This document shows positions 7,282 through 14,096 of a stretch of DNA of 21,116 nt, one piece after another. The position numbers were made by a program, and so were the translations under genes. The DNA is taken from the IMG/VR virus record IMGVR_UViG_3300000117_000252, positions 1 through 21,116 of that record. One strand, 5' to 3'. Origin of the DNA: a virus. Positions within the stretch are counted from its first letter, which is position 1; each line of letters starts with the position of its first letter. The notes beneath the pieces were generated by a model. It saw only the letters and a list, made by a program, of their open reading frames with translations. It did not search any database and was not told the origin of the DNA.

Positions 7282-8196
7282 CTAGACGCCCGCAGTACCC
7301 CACACGCAGCGCGGGTCGGTCCATCCGGGGATGTACCGTTCCGTGCATTTATAGCGCATGGAGTCGGTTTCAAAATCACCTTCCATCGACTTGTCCATCG
7401 GACGGCGCATGGCCAGACGCAGGCCCTTGGGGGCGTCGGTCTGGATCCACCAAGCCGTGGACGACGTCAGGCGGGTGAGCGTGGTCGCGCCCTTGCGGAG
7501 CAGTCCCATCGACCGAACGGGGTTGATGTCGTTGTCCGCCGTGCCCGGGCGCAGAGCCGTCTTGAGGATGGTCTCCGCCTGGAACATATTGTCAGGGCTG
7601 ACGATCAACTGCTCCGGCACCAACCGGATCTTCAGGCCGTTATTGTTAACGGCCTTGCGGATCTGGATCAGCATCTGCTCCACCGACGTCTGCGAGAGGT
7701 TCGCCGCCGTCGCCAGTTGATTGCTGAAGGTGGAGTTTTTAATCGGATGCCCGGTGTTCACGAGGGACACACCGTCGCCGCCGACGTAGGAACTGTTGAA
7801 CGCTCGGTTCAGGATGTTCGCGCAGAGCGTCTCCTTGGTCTCAATCATCGACTGAGAGAGATGCTCCGAGAACGTCCGACCGATGGAGATATGATCCCCG
7901 TCTTCGACCAGCACGCGCGTCAGAGCGAATGCGAGGCCGTAGACCCGGTAGACGTACCGCGCGAGGAAGAGCACGCCACCGGCATCGTAGGTCACCGGAG
8001 TGCCGTCAGGCAACTCGGGGGCCGATCCGAAACCGTACATGACGGGCTCTTCATGGTAATTCCGGGGCGTGCCTCGGAACTGCTTGAACACCGCCTTCCA
8101 CTCATCCCCGCGTTGGGAATAAATGCCGTCGAAGGCCTCGTTCATGATCGGTTCAACGATGGACTTGAACCGAGTGGATGTCATCGGGGTTGCCAT
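7282..8196 (-). CDS. Major capsid protein (HK97-fold type)
   Basis: A 304-residue protein. The order MTSTRFKSIVEPIMNEAFDG, a Gly/Pro/Tyr-rich loop (EELPDGTPVTYDAG-like at about 60-73), TRVLVEDGDHISIGR, a long helix ending KETLCANILNRAF, GGDGVSLVNTGHPI, then VPEQLIVSPDNMFQAETILK, NDINPVRSMGLL, STAWWIQTDAPKGLRLAMRR and ERYIPGWTDPRCVWGTAG fits HK97-fold major capsid proteins of the group related to Mu-type heads: an N-arm, E-loop, spine helix and P-domain, then a C-terminal strand with the D.R.V..T.G ending. Length is normal for this group. The GGGGAG site seven bases before ATG 8196 is among the best in the window, as expected for the most abundant protein. A strong hairpin follows the stop. 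The gene sits directly after scaffold and accessory genes. Confidence 0.88.
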   Translation of the reverse strand: MATPMTSTRFKSIVEPIMNEAFDGIYSQRGDEWKAVFKQFRGTPRNYHEEPVMYGFGSAPELPDGTPVTYDAGGVLFLARYVYRVYGLAFALTRVLVEDGDHISIGRTFSEHLSQSMIETKETLCANILNRAFNSSYVGGDGVSLVNTGHPIKNSTFSNQLATAANLSQTSVEQMLIQIRKAVNNNGLKIRLVPEQLIVSPDNMFQAETILKTALRPGTADNDINPVRSMGLLRKGATTLTRLTSSTAWWIQTDAPKGLRLAMRRPMDKSMEGDFETDSMRYKCTERYIPGWTDPRCVWGTAGV

Positions 8197-8210
8197 TGAT
8201 CATCTCCCCA

Positions 8211-8789
8211 TTAAATCGCGGCACGATCAGCGGTATAGGTATGCTCGCTGATCCGCACGTAAACGCGGGTGTAGGTGTTACCCCAGTCCTCGTTCACATC
8301 GTTGGAGAGATCCACGACGCGGAAGCCCGCGTTGTTGCCCGCGCCCACAAGAGAGGCGGACAGCGTGCAGGACGACAGACCGGTGTCGGTCGAACCGTTC
8401 GTGGCGTTCGAATGGTCAGCCTGATCGCCGATCGCGGTCTGGGCGAGACTTCCGTCGCACTCACACTCGTAGATGATCGACTGATCCGTGTACACGTAAC
8501 AATAAATGTCCGTGTTGGCCTTGGTCGTGGTCGAGGCGGGCCAGTGCGCGCTGACGACCTGACGACCCTGAGCGTCGGTATACTCGCACCCGGCGAAGAC
8601 GCCGAGAATGCGGTTACCGGCGGTCGCCGGGACGATCAGGCCAGCGGTGCCCATCTCGATCGGTTGGTTGCAGTAAATTGTCGTGCCGTAACCAGAAGCG
8701 AGACCACCTTTAATGATCTCATGCTGGACGGGACGACCCGATTCGGTCCGCACGGGGCGGAAACCGAAAGGAGCGGCTGTATCAGCCAT
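8211..8789 (-). CDS. Capsid accessory protein (probable decoration/stabilising protein)
   Basis: A 192-residue protein starting MADTAAPFGFRPVRTESGRP. A small protein starting with [AP]FGFRPV and containing a repeated-looking beta pattern (GTTIYCNQPIEMGTAG, GNRILGVFAGCEYTDAQGRQ, NTDIYCYVYTDQSIIYECEC, NAGFRVVDLSNDVNEDWGN, YTRVYVRISEHTY) is often coded directly before a phage capsid gene. It has six cysteines, unusual in this window, some of which could pair or bind metal (Tyr-Glu-Cys-Glu-Cys near residue 110). The start has AGGGAG eight bases before ATG 8789 and the gene ends 14 bases before the capsid start. The decoration role is inferred from position and length. Confidence 0.65.
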   Translation of the reverse strand: MADTAAPFGFRPVRTESGRPVQHEIIKGGLASGYGTTIYCNQPIEMGTAGLIVPATAGNRILGVFAGCEYTDAQGRQVVSAHWPASTTTKANTDIYCYVYTDQSIIYECECDGSLAQTAIGDQADHSNATNGSTDTGLSSCTLSASLVGAGNNAGFRVVDLSNDVNEDWGNTYTRVYVRISEHTYTADRAAI

Positions 8790-8801
8790 GGTGGGGTCTC
8801 C

Positions 8802-9461
8802 CTAGGTTTCAAACGTCGGTTTCTTGGGCACCTTGCCCAGTTCCCTGATCGCCGCACCCACCATCACGTTCGAACCATACTCGGTTAGCTGATCCTCCAT
8901 GGCCCCGACATCCTGGCGGATGGCTTGCTCGGTACCAATCGGCTCGTTGTGATGCACATGCATCATGTAAGCCTCGTAGATGTCCTGCGGAATCTTGAAC
9001 AGGACCATCTCCCGGATCTGCACGCCGTTCGCGAACTGACCTTCCTTGACCTTCCCGAACTCAAAGTCGGGGCCGACCTCGTCGGCAGTGACCAATTCGT
9101 AGCCCATCCGCATTCGGTTCTGGATGGAGTCCTGCACGTTGGTTGTACTCAACCAGCACAGGTGCCATCCGTCGATCTTTGGGGGTTCCGGCAGAATGTC
9201 GAAGTTCATCGGGGTGATCAGCGTCCCAGTGTTATCGTCACGGGTCGCCCTTGGATCATCCCCACCTCGTTTTCCCGCCCTACGGGACGACCGGGGGTCG
9301 TCGTCGGTTCGCTCTCGCCGCATCGCGCGCCTTCCGCTCTTCGGCTTCTCGTTGAGGGGTGTTAAATCCTCATCTCCGCCGCCGGTCGCGCGCTGTTGCG
9401 GTGGCAGGCCGTCCTCATCATCGAAGATCGGCCCGATCGCTTGCGTCTTAGGTTCGCTCAT
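8802..9461 (-). CDS. Head-region protein sharing a DEDLxPLNE motif with the scaffold
   Basis: A 219-residue protein starting MSEPKTQAIGPI. An in-frame start at 9548 would add 29 Arg-rich residues inside the scaffold gene; ATG 9461 has a perfect AGGGAG site at seven bases and overlaps the scaffold stop region only slightly, so I prefer it. Residues 1-80 are low-complexity and charged, with DEDLTPLNE at 30-38, almost identical to residues 20-28 of the neighbouring scaffold. Residues 82-219 are a folded domain: KIDGWHLCWLSTTNVQDSIQ, NRMRMGYELV, EFGKVKEGQF, MVLFKIPQDIYEAYMMHVH. The WHLCWLSTTN...RM.LGYE pattern recurs in phage head gene clusters without known function. A scaffold partner or capsid-associated factor is plausible. 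Confidence 0.65.
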   Translation of the reverse strand: MSEPKTQAIGPIFDDEDGLPPQQRATGGGDEDLTPLNEKPKSGRRAMRRERTDDDPRSSRRAGKRGGDDPRATRDDNTGTLITPMNFDILPEPPKIDGWHLCWLSTTNVQDSIQNRMRMGYELVTADEVGPDFEFGKVKEGQFANGVQIREMVLFKIPQDIYEAYMMHVHHNEPIGTEQAIRQDVGAMEDQLTEYGSNVMVGAAIRELGKVPKKPTFET

Positions 9462-9475
9462 TTTTAGTCTCCCTG

Positions 9476-10588
9476 TCAACCCGTCGCGCCAGCGGCGCTC
9501 TGACGGTAGCGTTGAATCATCTCTTTGCGCTTCTCGGGTTCGTCCCACATTCCGAGGTCTTTCAGGTGGTTAATGTACTCTCGGGGGATGCCGTTGATGT
9601 CATCAGCCCCGCTTCCGACACCTCGGTCGTCACCGCCTCCGCCAGCGTTTGGAGACCTCCGACCCCTGTTGCCCCTCGGACGCGGCGCGGGTTTCGCCGG
9701 TCCGTCATCATCCAGATCGCCGCCACGCCGACCCGCCGGGAACCTATCCGGCAGGGCTCTGCTCGCGCGTGAACGAAGCTCGTCCCAGTATTCCTTCTGA
9801 GACGGGTCGAACCCCTTGTTGGTGAGGGCCGTATCGAGCGCGTCCACGATCAGGCTGTCCTCGTCCTGCCCGCCGACCGTGTACCAGGATTTGTTTTCCT
9901 CCATGAACGCCTCGGCATGACGCCGGACCGCCTCGTCGACCTTCGGCGCACTAGGCCGCCCAGCGCCCTTCGTGACCTGCCACTTGTAGGCCTTGAGTTG
10001 CCGCTCCTGATCGCGGAAATCAGCCCACTCATCCTGCGCCTGCGCGGCGGCTCCCAGATCCCCCTCGTCGCGGGCCGCCTCTTGGCGCTGGAGAGCGATA
10101 CGCTTGTTTTTCTCCGCAATAACAATCGCCTCGTCGAGTCGCGCCATGTCGGCGGATCCGGCGCGGTTCTCCAGGTTGTACAGCCGGGCGTTTGTCTCGG
10201 CGAGTTGACGCGCCTGCTGATCGATCAGGCGTTGCTGGCTCTCCTTGGCGGCGTCGCGTCGCTCCTTTTTGCGCTGCCGTTCCGCGCGGCGACGCTCGCG
10301 CTTTTCTTCCGCCGTCTCCTCGCCTTTTGCCCCTTTCTTACCGGGGTCGCGGTCCTGGAATCCCTCGTCGACGTCGTCAATGTCGTCAGCGAGATCATCA
10401 TCACTACGCAGTTGTTTCGGGTCGTCGTCGTCGCCGAATAGATCATCGACGTCATCGTCATCGTCATCGTTACCGGCTGCCGCTTCGACGGTATCATCGC
10501 CATCCTCGTTCAGGGGGACCAGATCCTCGTCATCACCCGCGCCGACGTCGTCGAGCCCGCCCACCAAAAAAGTCTGATTTCCGGCCAT
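9476..10588 (-). CDS. Scaffolding protein
   Basis: A 370-residue, highly charged protein lying two genes before the capsid. Residues 14-80 are extremely acidic, with runs of Asp (DDDDDD near 41-46). Residues 90-205 are a long predicted coiled coil with a very basic start (EEKRERRRAERQRKKERR) followed by heptad-like sequence (IDQQARQLAETNARLYNLEN). Residues 285-325 are a Gly/Pro/Arg/Asp linker, and the C-terminus (330-365, INGIPREYINHLKDLGMW, then KRKEMIQRYRQS) is a short helical basic segment, the part that contacts capsid protein in several known scaffolds. This build and position are typical of phage scaffolds, although the sequence itself diverges. AGGGAGG lies seven bases before ATG 10588. 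No protease gene is visible in the window, so scaffold exit without cleavage is possible. Confidence 0.75.
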   Translation of the reverse strand: MAGNQTFLVGGLDDVGAGDDEDLVPLNEDGDDTVEAAAGNDDDDDDVDDLFGDDDDPKQLRSDDDLADDIDDVDEGFQDRDPGKKGAKGEETAEEKRERRRAERQRKKERRDAAKESQQRLIDQQARQLAETNARLYNLENRAGSADMARLDEAIVIAEKNKRIALQRQEAARDEGDLGAAAQAQDEWADFRDQERQLKAYKWQVTKGAGRPSAPKVDEAVRRHAEAFMEENKSWYTVGGQDEDSLIVDALDTALTNKGFDPSQKEYWDELRSRASRALPDRFPAGRRGGDLDDDGPAKPAPRPRGNRGRRSPNAGGGGDDRGVGSGADDINGIPREYINHLKDLGMWDEPEKRKEMIQRYRQSAAGATG

Positions 10589-10600
10589 GCTGCAGCCTCC

Positions 10601-11053
10601 CTATTCAGTCATGTGGTCGAGCGGGTTGCCATGCACCGTCCCGATCACGTCAGTGTCCTGGAAGATCACAAACAGCGCCGACGTGCCGTTTCGCTTGATC
10701 TCCCACTTATCGCCGCCGTATTGCGGCACGCGCACGTAATCGCCCACAGCGACCCACGCACCCTCCGGCCAGTCATCCATGGTCTTCCGGTCCTTGTAGG
10801 CGACCGGGCCCATGTGGACGATCTTGCCGAGTTGAGCCCGCCACTTATCCAGTTCCTGGGTTTCGTCCGGCTTGAAAATGCCGCCCGATGTCTGCGCTTT
10901 CGGCAGGGCGAGTTGCACGAGAACGCGATCGCCGAACACGGTCACGCCGGGGTCGATATCGGGGAAATGCTCTTTGAGCACGGCCTCCGACACCTTCTTG
11001 CCTCCGCCCAGGCGGACGCCTCGCATTTTCCTAGAAGTTGTCGCGTCGCTCAT
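10601..11053 (-). CDS. GroES-like co-chaperonin (phage Cpn10 homologue)
   Basis: A 150-residue protein. Residues 36-118 match the GroES fold: VTVFGDRVLVQLALPK (38-52), the mobile-loop region AQTSGGIFKPDETQELDKWR (53-72), LGKIVHMGPVAY (75-86), WPEGAWVAVGDYVRVPQYGG (95-114), then KWEI and a final strand SALFVIFQDTDVIGTV. GroES itself is about 97 residues; the extra residues here are an N-terminal extension (1-35, basic then helical) and a short C-terminal tail. In T4, gp31 replaces GroES so that GroEL can fold the large capsid protein; a similar job is inferred here because the gene lies among head genes. The start at 11053 has GGAG ten bases in front; 11086 would add 11 residues from inside the neighbouring gene and is less likely. 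Confidence 0.75.
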   Translation of the reverse strand: MSDATTSRKMRGVRLGGGKKVSEAVLKEHFPDIDPGVTVFGDRVLVQLALPKAQTSGGIFKPDETQELDKWRAQLGKIVHMGPVAYKDRKTMDDWPEGAWVAVGDYVRVPQYGGDKWEIKRNGTSALFVIFQDTDVIGTVHGNPLDHMTE

Positions 11054-11225
11054 TGTCTTCGTTCTCCAAGTTGTCCATCTGCTCAAGCACCCAATGCAGG
11101 CCCTGGCAGAACCCGACCTTCACTTCGTGATTGTCTCGGTCGTAGCGCCTGTGCAGGCCCTCTTCCCGGTCACGAAGTGCGTCGGCAACCTGGGATCGAA
11201 GAAGATCCAATAGGTCTCTGTTCAA
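11031..11225 (-). CDS. Small charged helical protein, unknown function
   Basis: A 64-residue ORF starting with TTG at 11225, two bases after the portal stop (TAATTTG), and overlapping the start of the GroES-like gene by 23 bases. The sequence is one or two charged helices (LLDLLRSQVADALRDREEGL, HEVKVGFCQGLHWVLEQMDN, LENEDNERRDN). A GGGGA lies about six bases in front of the TTG. The tight fit between two firm genes and the absence of a better frame support it, but the rare start codon and short length leave doubt. No function is assigned. Confidence 0.5.
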   Translation of the reverse strand: MNRDLLDLLRSQVADALRDREEGLHRRYDRDNHEVKVGFCQGLHWVLEQMDNLENEDNERRDNF

Positions 11226-11226
11226 A

Positions 11227-13866
11227 TTAATCCCCAGGCTGTCGCGTGCTAAAGGACGATCCGTCCTTCAAGTTGCCCGGGTTGCCCCCCCGATCGCGCA
11301 TGCGCGCAATTTCCAACGCCGTGCGGTTGTCGTCGTCGTTCAATTCGACAGCGACGTCGAGTTTCTCCATCTCGACTGCCTCGCGGCTTTCGCGGTCCTC
11401 ATCGGCCTGATCCGCTCGGATCGCCGCCTCCTCGGCCCGCAAATCCAGTTCCTCGTCTTTCTGGTCGACTTTCGCTTCCTCGACCTCGGCCCGTTGCGCG
11501 GCCTCTTCCGCGCGCTCGGCGGCCTTGCGTTCGTTCTCGCGGTCCTGCAGAGCCAGTTTCCCCTGGCGCTCGCGGTCCTTGCTCTCGACGTCTTGCAGCG
11601 CGGCCTGGGCCTGCGCCTGAATGATCTCGGTTCCATCCGACGGGCTGACCTGCTCCAGCAGGTTCATGGCGGCTTCGACGACCGGCAGAACGATCTGCCC
11701 CTGCTGGGCGGCCATCTCGTCGAACTTCGGGTGTACCTGCGCTTGCGTTGCCGCGAGTTGGTCCGTGCCCTGCGTCGCCTCGGCCATGACCTCCGGCGGG
11801 AACCCGGTCATCGCGGTCATCGCGGCCTTCATCGTCGCCTCGTACCACATCAGCAGGTGGTCCTTGACGTGTTCCAGCATGCCCGGGATTAGCTTGCCCG
11901 CGAACATCTTCGACCCGCCGAACAGCGGATTCGCCAGGAACGATAGATGCACGCGCAGGTGCGCCTCGTGAATCTGATCCGGGAACGCCTGCTGCATCTC
12001 ACCGAGGGCCAGCGCCACGTTCTCCTGGACTGGATCCGTCGGCTGCGGCTTCGGCTTGCGCGGCAGCAGTTCCTCGGCGTTCGGCGTCTTCAGGTGGGAT
12101 AGGAACCGACGCGCCATGGCGTCCCAGTCCCAATTCAATTCCGGGAACATCTCCTTCGCGACGCGGACAGTCTCCTGCATCACGATCAGGCGTTGCGTCT
12201 CGCTGAATATGTTCGGATCCGACACCGGCTGAATATCGGTCGGGCCCTCGTAGTCGGCCCGCCGCGCGATGTCGAGGCCGGTCTCGCCGTAGGCGCGCTC
12301 CTCGTCGAGGTAGTCGCGGTTCATCCGCGCCAGGATGGACAGCGTGGCCGCCATCGACCGGTGCATGCGCCCCATGATCGACGACGTCACTTTCGACCCG
12401 CTCTCAAGCAGGGCCATCGCGGTGCCGACCGGCATGTTGTTGCCCGCCTCGGCAATCTTCTCCTCCGACGTCGTCACGACGCCCTTGCCGACGTCAGTCA
12501 GGAACCCGAGGAGGGAAAACAGCACCGTGTTGGGCTGCGGGTACGGGAGCGGCATCGCCAGCTTGCGAATATCGTCCGCGCCACCCGTGGTCGATACCTC
12601 GACGTTCTCCGTCGGGTTGATGCGTTCGGTGTCGCCGCTGTTGCGCCCGCCCTTCAAGCGGACCAGACCCGGGAAGTTCGCGATGTGCGCGCTATTCAGC
12701 AGGCTTCGCAGCGCGCCGGTGAGCGCCGCCGAAATCGACCCGATCAGGTGCGGGAACCCGACCGCATACGGGCCTTTCCACGGAATGAAGTTCCAGTCGA
12801 CGACCCAATGGACCTCCTCAACGTCACCGAACTGGGACACCTTCTCCTTGTCCCAGTTCCGGTAAATCGCGAGGATCTTCCGTTCGAGGACGTCGACCGC
12901 GATGATGTACGGGATGTCGCCGACGCTTTCGCCGGTCTCCTCGTCGGTCGCGAGCGGGTCCAGCCCCTCGAAATCATGCCAGACATACATCTGATAGATG
13001 CGACGCTCGCCGTCCTCGTTGTTGCCGGACGGCTGGACGCCCTGGACCTTGTCTTGCGCCTGTTGCGACTTTGAATCAGTGGGCTCAGAGGATGGCGCGA
13101 CATCGGGGTCGATCACGTCGGCGTACATGCCGCCTCGGATCCGCTCCTTGACGACCGACGCGCTCAGATCCCAGACGATCGTCCGCCGACGCGCGGCCCT
13201 GAAACTGGACGCGGAATATGGCAGCCACACCCGGTCCACCGGGACGAACTCGCACCGGGGGCCGCCGTTCTCCCAATAGTGGATGATGTACTGCGACCCG
13301 CCCAGGCCGAGTTGAATCGCCATCTGCTCGTGCGCGTCGATGAACCCGGGCGACTGGGTCGTGATCTGATAGTTGAGATGCTTCTTTTTGCGGTCAGCGG
13401 CCTCGGAGCGTTCCTCAGTCACGTCGTCGATCATCTTGACCTTGACGGGGCCATCCGGCGGGAACAGTTCCTTCATCATCATCGCGCCGAAATCGACGCA
13501 GGCCTCGGCAATCAGCGGATGCACGACCTCGCTCGCGCCCTCAAACGCAGGCCCGCCCGGCGCGTCCTTGCCCAGGCCGGATCGGCGCACGCCCTCGGCG
13601 TACTGCTCGTCGCGCTTTGTCGTGGATTCCTTGTCGCGCTCGGCGGCCTCGATCAGCTTCTCGGCCAACCGGCCCAGGTCGCCCTCGTCCATGAACGGCA
13701 CGAGATTGACCTCGAACTCCTGCATCTCCGGCGCGGGGCCCTCATCGGCGGGGTCGCCGTCGACCTCCTCGATCTCGGCCATGAGGAGGGCGTCTTCGTC
13801 CGTCATCTCGTCGATGGGGACGATGTTCGTCGGCGACCCGACGTCGAACTCTTGTTCCAGCGCCAT
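11227..13866 (-). CDS. Portal protein with long charged C-terminal extension
   Basis: An 879-residue protein. Portal features in order: acidic N-terminus (1-60), helix LGRLAEKLIEAAERDKESTT (64-83), PLIAEACVDFGAMMMKELFP (117-136), QMAIQLGLGGSQYIIHYWEN (181-200), VPVDRVWLPYSAS (208-220), VHWVVDWNFIPWKGPYAVGF (352-371), the helix around GSISAALTGALRSLLNSAHI, and residues 455-540, which contain the GKGVVTTSEEKIAEAGNNMP region and the long helix SIMGRMHRSMAATLSILARM. Residues 630-700 form the crown-side helices. Residues 746-857 are an almost uninterrupted charged helical tail rich in Glu, Ala, Arg and Gln, longer than in most portals and reminiscent of the P22 portal barrel. The portal is the dodecameric ring through which TerL pumps DNA. 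The start at 13866 is two bases after the previous stop, with a modest AGGGA site ten bases away. Confidence 0.88.
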   Translation of the reverse strand: MALEQEFDVGSPTNIVPIDEMTDEDALLMAEIEEVDGDPADEGPAPEMQEFEVNLVPFMDEGDLGRLAEKLIEAAERDKESTTKRDEQYAEGVRRSGLGKDAPGGPAFEGASEVVHPLIAEACVDFGAMMMKELFPPDGPVKVKMIDDVTEERSEAADRKKKHLNYQITTQSPGFIDAHEQMAIQLGLGGSQYIIHYWENGGPRCEFVPVDRVWLPYSASSFRAARRRTIVWDLSASVVKERIRGGMYADVIDPDVAPSSEPTDSKSQQAQDKVQGVQPSGNNEDGERRIYQMYVWHDFEGLDPLATDEETGESVGDIPYIIAVDVLERKILAIYRNWDKEKVSQFGDVEEVHWVVDWNFIPWKGPYAVGFPHLIGSISAALTGALRSLLNSAHIANFPGLVRLKGGRNSGDTERINPTENVEVSTTGGADDIRKLAMPLPYPQPNTVLFSLLGFLTDVGKGVVTTSEEKIAEAGNNMPVGTAMALLESGSKVTSSIMGRMHRSMAATLSILARMNRDYLDEERAYGETGLDIARRADYEGPTDIQPVSDPNIFSETQRLIVMQETVRVAKEMFPELNWDWDAMARRFLSHLKTPNAEELLPRKPKPQPTDPVQENVALALGEMQQAFPDQIHEAHLRVHLSFLANPLFGGSKMFAGKLIPGMLEHVKDHLLMWYEATMKAAMTAMTGFPPEVMAEATQGTDQLAATQAQVHPKFDEMAAQQGQIVLPVVEAAMNLLEQVSPSDGTEIIQAQAQAALQDVESKDRERQGKLALQDRENERKAAERAEEAAQRAEVEEAKVDQKDEELDLRAEEAAIRADQADEDRESREAVEMEKLDVAVELNDDDNRTALEIARMRDRGGNPGNLKDGSSFSTRQPGD

Positions 13867-13868
13867 GA

Positions 13869-14096
13869 TTAGATATCCCTAAACCGTGGTGATGGAAGGT
13901 AAAGTTGCGTGGCCACGCGCTTTCTGGTAGTATCGTTTTCTGCCATCGGGCGTTTGTGAGGTACGCCTAGACGGGATCCTCCTTCGTGAGTTTGCTGTCC
14001 GATTTGATCGCCCGGTGGCTCCTCGTTCAGCATGCTCCCGCCGCCGAGATGCATAGCACGAGCCATCATTTGTCTGGCTGACTTACGGTCTAGCAC
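13869..14096 (-). CDS. Small hypothetical protein between the 1214-residue protein and portal
   Basis: A 75-residue ORF starting with GTG at 14096, overlapping the end of the 1214-residue gene by 14 bases and ending two bases before the portal start. An AGGA eight bases in front of the GTG is a good ribosome binding site. The first 22 residues (LDRKSARQMMARAMHLGGG) form a basic amphipathic helix with a Gly-rich end; the remainder is polar and looks disordered. No homologous family comes to mind. Tight packing supports a real gene; composition alone would be weak evidence. Confidence 0.55.
   Translation of the reverse strand: MLDRKSARQMMARAMHLGGGSMLNEEPPGDQIGQQTHEGGSRLGVPHKRPMAENDTTRKRVATQLYLPSPRFRDI

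Noticed and set aside
10420-10480. Short tandem tcgtca-like repeats, possible microsatellite or CRISPR-like array
   Set aside because: These are Asp codons of the acidic N-terminal run in the scaffold gene; there are no spacers and no equal-length repeat units.
12193-13074. Plus-strand open frame (293 codons) opposite the portal gene
   Set aside because: Arg-rich mirror frame of the portal coding sequence, with no recognisable motif.
13902-13918. Palindrome gcgtggccacgc resembling the window end (ggcgtggccac)
   Set aside because: The shared core is only about 10 GC-rich bases, lies within coding sequence, and is likely chance.
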